From positions 1,045,318 to 1,109,317 of the forward strand of contig JAESIW010000137.1 in the NCBI GenBank assembly GCA_016802295.1: DNA of 64,000 nucleotides, written 5' to 3'. Below, one piece after another: positions 34,358-45,458 of this stretch (its first letter is position 1; each line of letters opens with the position of its first letter). The translations under genes were made by a program, and so were the position numbers. Below the pieces are notes generated by a model that was given only the letters and a program-made list of their open reading frames with translations, was not told where the DNA came from and made no database searches. The DNA is from Brachionus rotundiformis (taxonomy: Eukaryota > Rotifera > Eurotatoria > Ploima > Brachionidae).

Positions 34358-36269
34358 TAACAATTGTTTTGATGTAAAAATGTCAAAGCTCAATACTTCA
34401 AATATTAGCTTTTATTAAAATGAGGATAAAATTTTACATTTATTCGAATGTTTTTTTTTTTTTTTTACTCAGATACGCTTTTTAGTTAATTTTTATTTTC
34501 AATAAAATTATATAAATTTATTTTTAATTAGAAATTGTTTTTTTTTAAATTAATTTAAATGTTTGTTTAAAGTAGTGAATATTAGTTTTACTAAGTAAGT
34601 TGATCTGTGCAAAGATTGTAATTGTAAAACTATTTTTTTATTATTTTTAGATTAGAATTGTTCATTTTTTACACTCTTTTATTGATAAAATAAATTTGAA
34701 GAACAAATTTATTTTACAAATCTACAACTTATTTTTATCTATTAAGCTTTTGTTTTTAAGCAATAATTTTTCACATCTAGTTTGAAGCGGATAAAATTTG
34801 TTTATTGCAAAATTTTAATATTTTACTTTTTAGTTGTTTATTTCGTATCATTTATAAAGTTTAAATTGATGAAATATAAATATGCTTTGTTGTGTAATTT
34901 AAACGTTAGATAATCAGATATTTGCAGGCAGTTTCAATAGCTCATTAATCAAACAATTTTTTTCCAGCAATACTTTTAGATAATGCTAACTTTAAAAAAA
35001 ATAGATTAACTAATCTATGTTACAAAACTATGTGGTAGATATTCAATCAATTTAGTCTTTTAAAATAAATTTTTAAGATAGCTTAAAGTTTAAAATTTAA
35101 TTCAATTAGATGCCAATTTTTAATTAACAAAGTATTGTTGAAGAGCTAAATTGTTGTGTACTCTAAAAGCTATTTAAACTAATGGTAAAAATGACTGGGA
35201 ACATCCTGTTTAAATAAAAATATACACAAATAAAGCATGGGCTTAAGTTACTTTATTTGACAAATAATAAAAGACAAAAAAAACTATCAATTTTTTTAGA
35301 ACAATTTTTGTTTAAATTTAATAAGGATACTTAAAAAACAGAAGTGGAAAAGCTTTTCGGAAAATATATCTTGAATTGAGGAAATCGATGTTAATTTAAT
35401 TCCTATTTTTGCTCCGTGTGGAGTCAGGGGCGTACAATCTATCATCTTTTGTTTAAAAAATAAAATAATTTCGATCATTTATTAGAGAAATTAGATGGCA
35501 AAAAGTGACATGGTTAATGTCCTCTGGGCTACGAAAATAAAAATGAATAAAGAAACGCCTCAGCAAAACTACAACCATATCCATTTGAACTGACTAACAA
35601 ATATTTGGCTGAATGTCTTATCTTTTAATTAAATGTCTTAAACACATATTTTTGTTCTTGAATACTTAAAAATTTTAAATATTTTTTTTATTTGATTAAT
35701 GACTTGATAGCTCAACAAAATTGTTAAATATAATTTTTTTTTAAACTAAAACTGAACAGACTTTCTTAATTTTTAAACCCAAAATAAACCTTATTTATTT
35801 ACTTTATTAAATAAAAATCTATTTTCTTTTACAAAATATTCCCGTACGCTAACTAATATATTAAGGATGGTTGGCATATTCAAAATAAATTAATAATCAA
35901 GTGATTTTAAAGTTATACAATCACTAAAACATGAAGAAAAAGTTATAATTAGAGTGATAGAATATGCCATCATGGCTTACAAACGCTAATTGTTTCTAAA
36001 TTTGATAAATGTTATGAAAATATTTGATTAAAATAATTATAACTCATTGCAAAATTTAAACTTTAATGTATTGGAGTGGAAGAAACGATGGTAGTAGAAC
36101 TTAAACCTTACAAAATGAAAAGTAAACAGAATTGGTGCCGAGGGTTTCATCCAGAAAATTTCCATTCTAGTTGTTGTGGAACATAATTTGGCATGATATG
36201 TGAATAAAGTCTTTTTGGACCAATTTGTGTCAAAAGCCCTATGGTTTTTTAGAATATTATTAAAATAAG

Positions 36270-36640
36270 AACGATACAAAGTTTATTCAATTAATTGAAT
36301 CTGATAAAAGCAATCTTCGAAATAGAAAGGACTCTGGCAAGCTGAAAAGTATGGTAAACAGACCCTATCATACAATCTTGACCGGTCTTTTTGAAATAAA
36401 ACTACTTTCAGACTGATAATTATCATTGGTAGAATTTCCAATGGTATTAGAGTTTTGTTTCAGATAAAATTTTATTTGATTTTTGATTATTAAATAATTT
36501 TGCAATTTTTAGATAATTTGAAATATAATGAATCAAATATAGAAAAGGAATTACAAATAACTGCGCCAGCGCCAGTTCCAAGTTTAAATACAATTGAAAA
36601 ACAAATTTCCAGCAAACAACTAAACCAATTATTTTAAATA
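36270..36640 (+). other. Two possible small plus-strand exons of unknown gene
   Basis: After an acceptor-like AAATAAG at 36270, an open stretch encodes NDTKFIQLIESDKSNLRNRK and reaches a good donor (ATG|GTAAAC). A second stretch after TTTTTAG (36512) encodes KYNESNIEKELQITAPAPVP and ends QLNQLF-stop. Composition is protein-like, but the simplest join is out of phase and no other exons were found. They may be remnants or exons of a poorly conserved gene. Confidence 0.25.
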
Positions 36641-37219
36641 AATTAGAATATGTTCCAAGTGTTTCTTAAAAAGTTTTCCCCTAACCAATTTTTTAATATT
36701 TGTTTTTTTTTCTCCTAATAAAAACAAATTTAAATTTATTTTTTTAATTCGCCAAAGAATAAACTTGTGTAATTTTCTCATAAACATCATTTTTTTCTTT
36801 TAGAGAACTCAGGTAAAATGGAAATTGGAAGCAACTTAAATTAACAATTATTTACCTAAAATATAGGTTACTGTTGAGGGTTTTTAAAAATAATTTCTAC
36901 CAACTTTGAATCGCTCAGGGATTATGAAAAGGTTTGAAAAACGATTTGTTTAAACGCAACAGGCTCAAATTTTAGGATTAGAATGGCTATGCAAAATCAT
37001 TAGTTTAAACAATGAGAAAATTTTTATTTTCTAATTTTCCCTTTGACAAAAAGCCTTAGAAATTTGGATTATTTTATCTAATATTAAATTTTTTATTACT
37101 AAGCCAACATATAGAAAAAAAAATTAAAAAACAAGATTAATTAAACCATTAATTTGTTTAAATTGTTGAACCATCTTTTTTCCAAATATTCTCATACGAA
37201 AATGTGCACGGCTTAGCCA

Positions 37220-40200
37220 ATGACCGAGTTAAGAAAAGATAGATTACACATAGATAAGACCAATTTGGACAAGGATAATAACAACAACGGAGTCTTTTGG
37301 CGTAAAATCAGGGATATATTTTCTTCATCAACCAAAAATAAAAACAACCATTCCGAGAATGAGCCGGAAATGAGTTATGAACCGAACAAATCACTGCATG
37401 ACATTCTCTCTAATCTGGTAACAGAGGAGACAGTCATTGAGAAAATTTTGGAACAAACATCCCAAGATACCAAAATAAAGCTAGCCAAGTCTAATTTTAT
37501 CTTGAACGAAAATGATGAAAATGGCGCTGTTATTGATCGGTTTATCTATGCTACTGGTTTTATCAGTGATTATCTTAGAAAATATGAAAGTGATGTGGTA
37601 AAATACCACGATCCAATCAAGGAAAAAAAAGCAATTACAGAGCCGAAAAAAACCATTTTTCGTAAAAAAAAACATAATTCTAACAACGATGAGCATAAGT
37701 TGATCCACGAACATCTAAAAATCATTAATGATTTCAAAATATTGATTACCAGCCGGTCTTTTAAGTAAATTTTTTCCCATTCTTTTTTTTATTAAATATA
37801 TCTTTTTCACTTATGGTTTTTTTAATTTTTTTGATTTAGATAAAGTAATTCAATTTGGTAATAAGTATAAAATTTATTGATTATAAAATAAAAAAATAAT
37901 CTATTAAATATTGTGGTGGTCAATTTTAGAAGATTTTGTATTCTTGAAATAGTTATTTAGTTTAATTTATTTATTTTTTAAATAAATTAAATGCTTTTTA
38001 ATTTATTAAGTTTTTGGAAGGAGACTTTTTCTTGAAAAAAAATATAAGGATTTTTCTTATTCATCGAGAACGAACAAATTATTCAAAGCGAGAGATAACT
38101 GGAAAGTTTTAGAATTAAATTTTCTAAGTCATCAAATTCTGGAACTTTTTATTAAGAAAATTAAATATTTAAATTGTTTTAATTTTATGGCATATATATA
38201 ATTTAGAAAGTTTATATTTTCAAATTTTAAAACAGCCATTTTTAATATCTTTTATCAAGATTGTGAACTAAAAGTCAAATCCAATAAATAATCATAAATA
38301 TGTTTATAATTTTATTTTCAACTGCGAATTAATTTATATAAATTAAAACTTTTAATTCTTTTATATATAATTATACAATTTAAAGTAATTTTGTGGCTTT
38401 ATTTTTAAGTCTTTAGAATAGAGAATTAATTTCTATTGATGATTGAATTAACTGTTTAATCTAACTTTAAATTGTGAATTTAAAGGTTTAACAAGTTTTT
38501 GTTATTATATCATTTATAAAATAATTGATTAAAGTTAGGACTATCTTTTGGTATTATATTCAAAAATTTTTCAAAGCTTTCCAATATTCTATGGCAACAT
38601 AATTAGCAGACAATTCTATTAATTCTTTTATAGACGGTTTAGTGGTACTTTAGGACTCTGGTTGATTTTAGTAAAAAATGTAATAAAGGAATCCATTTTG
38701 TATAATTGAAGCCAGAAAACATTTTATAAACAAGTCTCTTATTGTTCCTCTTTTACACCAATTTGGTAACACTCAGTCAGATCTGTTCTCAATTTCAATT
38801 TTTATTTTTTAATTTGATTTTTTATTTAAAAAAAAAATTCAATTAAGTTGAAAATTTAATTTAAAATTAGTTTTTGGCCAGAATAGTTTTCAAAGTTATG
38901 TAAGGAACGTCTTGGTTCAGTGTTTTACCAATCTTTACATGAGACTCATTTAAAATATAATCTAATTATTTATTTTTTTTAAATAAAATTTTTTCATTAA
39001 AGTTTTGTGGAAAAATTTTTGCAGAAAAAAGGCCTAGACGCAATCATAGACTTGCTGTCATCTTTAAAATACCAGTGGCGCTATCACGAAGTTCATTTGA
39101 ACCTAATTTTTTGTATCAGAGGGATACTTAATTGTAATGTAAATTATACATCAAACAAAAACATATTTCTAATTAATTTAACATTTAAATTTTTGTTTAA
39201 AAGAGTGGTTGCCACGCAGTTCTAAACCACGAGAGAGCATTGAGCATACTCGTGCAAAGCATCTATGTTTCTGACGTAAAATTAAAAATAAAAGTAATTG
39301 AGATTATCTCACCATTGTGCTTGTGGAACATTGGACGTGAGAAAATCTTAGGTGCGTTCACTCAATTCAGAGACTACGCTCGAGAGAGCTTTCGCTTTCA
39401 AGTAAACTCTACTCTCATCCAAAAGTCATTGATTGAGTAATGTGTAGGTGTTGAGAAAAAGACTCTTTATTTTTGTTAAATTTATAAAATTTTATTTAAC
39501 AAAAAAAGAAAATTTAAAAAAAAAATATATAAAAAAATTAAGACTAAAATACTTAATAAAGTAAAAACTTGGATCATTTTGTTATGAGATACAATGTAAT
39601 CTTGCATTCTCAATCAACGATATAATCTTTGCATGATTTTTAATTTTATTTAAGTATATTGTAAATTTGCTCGCATTTCATGACGGTTTTGATGAGAGTC
39701 TGAACGAAAAGCTTAAAGTGTCCATTCTTTCATTGATCAACTTGATAATTGGTGACAAAAATTCCCAAAAAGAAGTATGCTCACCATTATAATTATCATT
39801 TAAAAAAATTTTTTTTTCCTTATTTGAGAACGACTTGACCGAACGGCTTTTGCTAAGAATGGAATTCATCAAACTGGGCCTCCAGGACATTGTCTCAGGT
39901 CTAATTGGGGAAAAGCCAGGACTGGCTTTGGAAAGACACTTGGACTACTACGAGTACAGCCGGATCACTGATGAGAGCTGCTTTTTGGAATTTTCCAAGG
40001 ACCAGTACCACTCGGCAAACAGCTACATGGATTCGAAAAATCTTTTTGACAGCATTGAGCGCAAGGTTAAGCTTACCAATGTCAATTTGAACTGGACGTC
40101 CATACTTGAGCATCTGAATGTTCTGACGTCTAGCAAGCAAAGCCCCAAAATGGAGCTTGTATGGCACACAATTGACCAACTGGTCTCCCAAGTGGTTCTC

Positions 40201-43135
40201 GAAGATAAATCAATCCAAGATTTGGACAGTATGATGGCCAAAATTGGTCAAAAGATGGAACTGATGGAGGAAATGAAGCATTTGAGCGATCGTTTAGAGC
40301 GATCTGAGCAAGAGATGCGCAATCTTAGAGCGGTGAACAGCTCATTGATGCAGGAAATAGTAGAGCTTAGGGAAAAAATTAGCCAAGAGCAAAAGCTTAG
40401 TGAGGTAAAGGAAAATGCCAACAAACGAGTTTTGTCTTCGTCAACACCCAAGCAAAATTCAAAAAAGCTTAATGTCTTTAAACAACCAGAAGAGCCAAAC
40501 GACATAGAATTGAGCCTGCTGACACCGAATACAAGTGGTACATTTTTCCCATGCGACACTCCATCGGCACCACCGCCTCCTCCGATAGCACCGCCACCCC
40601 CGCCACTGCCAAATTTGGCCTTTAATGTTCAAAAAAAAGTCCCCAAAACCAGTTCTCTAATGAAGCCTGTACACATAAACAAAATAGTTGGTGGACCTAA
40701 TGAGACCATTTGGGAAAGCGTTGACGAAGTCAAGCACTACTCGATGATTGATCTGAATAAAATAGAAAAAGCATTTTTAATGGAAGAGAATACACTGACT
40801 AGTAGAGCATCGAGTCTGGTTTGCATGGACCAAAACATGGACTCACTATTCTCATTGCCAATCGCGCCCAAGAGCATTTTCACCGACCCGATGCGGTCCA
40901 TAAGTGTAAACGTGGCACGCAGAAAGCTGCCCTCTTCCGATGAGCTCGTTGACATTATTGAGACAATGGATCCCGAGCAAAAACTGGGTGAGACCGAAAT
41001 ATCCAACTTGTTGCAATTGGTGCTCTCAAGCGAAGAAAAGGCCAATCTATACAGCTGCAATTTGAGCCAAATGGACGAGCTGCACAATTGTCTGTACAAA
41101 ATTTCCAAAATAATGTACTATTCGGAAAAATTGGAAATTATACGCTTCAAAAATAGCCTCAAAGATCACACAGCCAGCCAGCTTAGTTGCATCAAGTCAT
41201 GCTGTTCTAGTCTAAAAGATAATAAAAGTATTCTTAAGTTGTTCGAGTTGTTGCTGTGCATAGTCAATTATGTGAACCAAAATAACCAAAACGGAAATGC
41301 GTTTGGTTTTAAATTGAATTTTTTGAACAAAATTGGTGAGATAAAGACTAATGAGCGTGGACTTAGTTTGCTTCATTATTTGATAATGATGATCAAAGAG
41401 CATGTATGATTTGATGGTAAAAAATAAATATTTGTTATCTTTTTTTTAACCAAGTACCCTGAGCTAATGAAGCTGCCTGAGGAGTTGGAGAGTGTCAAAA
41501 AAATGGCCATCTTCAAGTACAATTAATTAAAGCTAGTTTAAATTTTTAGCTTAATTCTGTTTTAAAAGCATTACTGATTTAAGTAATGAAATCTTGAATT
41601 TAGAAAATAAAATGAAAAAAATTAATGAAGTAAGTCAAAATTTTGAAATTTATCTTTATTTTGAGACAAGTTTTAAAAAGAGTTAGGAAATGGGAAATTT
41701 AGTTAATTAATTGAATTATATTTATTGGCATTGTTTGCACTATTAACAGCTTTTAACTTTTTTTTGATTGATAATTCAATTTAATTAATAAAAATAAGTA
41801 TTCAAAGAGTAATAAATTATGGCAAAAAGGCATTAGATCTTATGGTTAAAAATATCCAAAATCCTCTTTTGATTATATTTTTTTTATAATTAAATTGGAA
41901 TTTAAATATTGAATTTAAAAATATTTCTTTACAAAGTCTAAGTTAAGCTTAAAATTTCTTGAATGAAGGTCTGTCAGAGTTGGTGACTCCAGTTGATATC
42001 AGATATCTAAAAACCCTCAACACTTACCAATAAATAAATACACACTTACCTCTACACTTGCCAATAATTGCTAAAATTGTTTTAATAGACAAGTTATAAA
42101 CTTTAACAATTAACTTCCAAGAAACCATTGTCCACTTAAGTGAAGGCTTAATCTCTACTAAAATGCTCAAGATTTAATAGCACAAATTCAAGCTGAAATC
42201 GAGCTACCATTCAGGCTGCTTATTATCTATTAATCAAGATAAAATCTTTTATTCTTGGTTATGTTTATAGGTACAGTAATATCGAAATTAAAATTTACAA
42301 CTTCTTGATATATACTTGGTAAAATAAGTCAAGCTTTTCCAAGAACAAAAAGAGCAAAATTCGGATGTGAACCTTTTTTACCTAATCAAAAAATTTTTAA
42401 AAATATCCAGAAAAATTCAATAATTAAAATTTTAAAATGATTTCTTGATAGAATATTTATTTATGGTCAATTAATTGCGACTAATGGCCTAAATTAATAA
42501 AAAAAATTTTATTCTAATTTATCTAATCTTATCTTTTTTCAAGCTAATGAACAAAATCAAAACAGATCAACTAAACTTTGACAAAAATAAAAATTTTTTT
42601 GACTCTATGGCACGGTTTTATGAAGACAATAAGAAAAAAATAGAGATAACCAGATCTGATTACACCGATGCGTTAAAAAAAGTAATCTTTTTTAATAATA
42701 TTCAAAGTTTTTATTTAATTTAAAAAAAAGTATGACGAGGTAGCAAAGTACTTTGGCGAGTCTGGCTCATTAGCCGGCTTTAATGATTTTTTCCTCATGT
42801 GGTCCACTTTTATTAAATCATTCTCGAATGTTCGTGAAGACTTGGAAAAAAAATCCATCAAAGAATCACATACCAAGTTCTTAACTGTATCTAATAAAGA
42901 TAGCAGGAGAACAAATGTCACCAGACGAATGAATCAGCGAAACGACTCAGAGCTTAGTTTGGTTCTAAATAGCCTTGAGAATGACTCCGATTTCAATCGC
43001 TTTTGTTCCGAAATTCAAAGTGGAGAAATATTTACCAGGAACAAAAATGTCCGGCGTGATATTCGCAGCAGAACAAAATCTTACAATTTATCAAAAAGCG
43101 CCAATTCAAGAAGTCGCAGCCCTTCTGTTGTTTGA
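37220..43135 (+). CDS. DAAM: DAAM-type formin (9 exons, complete)
   Basis: Exons: 37220-37764, 39003-39138, 39204-39401, 39655-39774, 39829-41403, 41455-41516, 41569-41629, 42544-42681 and 42731-43135; phases agree, giving 1,079 aa (human DAAM1 1,078). Order: divergent GTPase-binding region (SLHDILSNLVTEE), FH3/DID armadillo region, coiled coil (about residues 460-530), a short FH1 with PPPPPIAPPPPPLP, FH2 (about 600-900), and a C-terminal autoregulatory-like segment (EIQSGEIFTRNKNVRRD). RMEFIKLGLQDIV, ERHLDYYEY, NAFGFKLNFLNKI and YPELMKLPEEL match DAAM. DAAM formins nucleate and elongate actin downstream of Dishevelled/Rho. Compared with DAAM1, the first lasso Trp (the NWxKL motif) is missing and the FH2 knob motif NILLSRL reads SVNVARRKL. 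The start is the first ATG of the open frame, with TTAG just upstream. Confidence 0.9.
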
Positions 43136-44450
43136 TTAAATAATTTTAATTTTTTTTTACATTTTAGTTCTTTTTTTTGACAAGACAAAAATTACATTAT
43201 TCATTTTTAAAAATTATTTCTAATTTTTTTCCTCTTAATTAAACTCACCGACGACCATTTTTATGGAAGTCGTATTTTTTTTGTAAATACCGGATAAAAT
43301 CGTTCAGTTTCGCAATTGATGTTTGGTAAAAAAAAAATTCTTTTCTAATTAATATTTTAAGATTTTTTTTTCTTAATTATTTTCATGTTTATATTTGACC
43401 GTATTTTTATTCTTAGATTTTTTGTGTGTTTTGTTCCTTATTTTTGGTTTATCTTTGGTTTGTTTTTCGATTAAGCCTAAATCGAAATTTTTTGTTTGAA
43501 AGACCTGAGATATAAAAAAAACTAAATTAAAAGATTGTTAATAAAAAATTATTTTTAAATTGTTTTTTTTCAAAAATATACATTTAAAAAACCTAATAAT
43601 AGACAAATATCAGTCTATTTTAAAAATTAGTATATGAGGTTCAGTTTTAATTTTTAGCAAATTTTTTTTCTAAAAAATGCAAAATTCAGATGTCAAAAAA
43701 TAGAATTAAAATACTAAGCAATGAATTCTAATCAAGAATGGGAATATCTCATAAGAAATTAATATTATATAGTAAGAACAAAAATATAGCGTCCATTTCT
43801 TTATTTAAATCAATTTAATTACTTCTCTCCCCATCAAGATATTGTCCTAATTAAGGCTTCTAAAGTTAACCTGCGGAGGGTCAGCTGTACAGCATTCCCG
43901 CTCCTTTCTGATTTTATCCTGGATGATGGTCGAAGCCCGCGGCACCCTCATTCGACAAGACTTGGACAAAGATCCGTAGGCCTATAAGTCCGCCATACAG
44001 CTTATCTGCAGTCTAGGCGAAAGATCACATGCGCATAAGATAAATACGGCCTCCATAACCCTTTTCTTTTTACTTCAGTACCTGGGAGCTGCAACCATTT
44101 AAATCAATTTAATTAATTTAACAAATTTTGTTATTTTATTTAAATTTTTTTATTATTTAAAAAAAATTCCAAAATTTTAAATGAAATGAAGGTAAAGTAA
44201 TTCAAATTTATTGATTTTATCCAGCTAAAATCTCTAAACACGAAGAGATCATTACAGGATTATCTTAAAAATTTGTATTTAACAAGAAAATATTTAACTA
44301 GAATTAGATTTTTTAGTTAGATAATTCATAATTTTTAAAAAATAACTTTTAATGTTGTTGATTGTTTGGAGAAAAAAAACTAACTAAAGAAAATAACTGA
44401 AAACTGAATTTTTAATTTTAAATTTAGATTTTTTAACAAATATACCTGGT
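43136..44450. other. Spacer with a GC-rich island at about 43855-44095
   Basis: AT-rich flanks enclose about 240 bp of clearly higher GC (for example CCTGCGGAGGGTCAGCTGTA). I find no sustained frame on either strand. It looks like the remains of an inserted element or SINE, with a weak B-box-like GGTCGAAGCCC, but it is not identified. Confidence 0.35.
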
Positions 44451-44454
44451 AAAT

Positions 44455-44870
44455 TAAAATCACTAGAATTTACATTAATGACATGTTAGAAATTATCGAA
44501 AAGAATGTGAAGCTTATGCAGATGATACAAAAATTATATCGGTTATTAGCTTGATCCTTAGTCTACATTCTACATTTGGATTTAGACAATATATGTAGAT
44601 GGTCAAGTAACTGGTCATCATCACTGAATATTGATAAGTGCAAAGTTTTACTTATTATTCGATTACATTATTGATTCAAAACTGCTCAATAAGTCAATTC
44701 GCGAAATATGACAGCAAGAGCAAACCGTATGATCGCGATCTCTAAAAACAAGAAGTATAAGTGGAAATCTATTCCTAAATGTTCAACTAGTGACCAACAT
44801 GGAGATTGTGAATTTCAGAGAAGGTTTAAACTACAGCTTAAACACTAGGCAGGATAGTAAAATGTTTGTT
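44455..44870 (+). mobile_element. Decayed non-LTR retrotransposon, reverse-transcriptase fragment
   Basis: Across frame breaks one can read IYINDMLEIIEKNVKL, then YADDTKIISVIS, then LDLDNICRWSSNWSSSLNID followed by KCKVLLI. FINDL...LYADDTK...DLDNLCRWS...W...NIDKCKV is the palm signature of Jockey/CR1-type reverse transcriptases. Frameshifts and stops show it is dead. Intergenic. Confidence 0.7.
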
Positions 44871-45458
44871 TATTTATTTTATGAAATTTTTTCCTTATTA
44901 TTTTATTTTTAATAATTTTACAAAATGATAGCTATTTAACTCATACTCTGAGTTATCACTTAAACAAGTCTAATTTGAATTTTGTTTTGTTAAATTAAGT
45001 AGAATACATTTTATTGAAAAATTTATTTTTATAATTTAAGAGAAAATTTATTTGAATATTCCCAGTGCCATTAGTACTTTGTTATCAAATAAAAATTTAT
45101 TTTTAAAAGGTGTCTATTGATAAATAAATATTTTCTTTGAAAGAGAAAATGGGTGTCTCAATGCCAATCTCTTTGAATGATATTAACAAAGATAAATTTA
45201 TCTAGTGGCTTGATCTAGTCACATTTAAATAAATGAATTAAGCAAAAAAATCTATCAAATCAGCCATTTTTCAAATTAACTTAAAAAATTTTAATTTTAT
45301 TACATAAATCATGAATTTAATTGTAAAAATTGTTCATGCTAATTATTAACATTAATAAAAAGCTCTTTTGTGAATTAAAATGAATGAAATGAAAATTAAA
45401 TAAAATATATTCACATATAAAAAAGCTGGTCTATTTACCATTTTAAAATAAAACAAAA
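44871..45458. other. Promoter side of the 7TM receptor gene
   Basis: AT-rich spacer. ATATAAAAAAG, a TATA-like string, lies at about 45415, some 44 bp before the ATG. Nothing else recognised. Confidence 0.4.

Larger units (their letters stand above)
34139..37219. other. Spacer between PEDS1 and DAAM with minor coding-like scraps
   Basis: Mostly AT-rich and non-coding. Contains an inverted-repeat segment at 34302-34357 and, on the plus strand at about 36270-36640, two coding-like scraps described separately. Confidence 0.4.

Noticed and set aside
35296..35478. 60-codon minus frame
   Set aside because: No recognisable composition or context; probably chance.
36037..36279. 80-codon minus frame and reverse frames recalling a Tc1 transposase
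   Set aside because: No DDE residues or order of motifs; resemblance is superficial.
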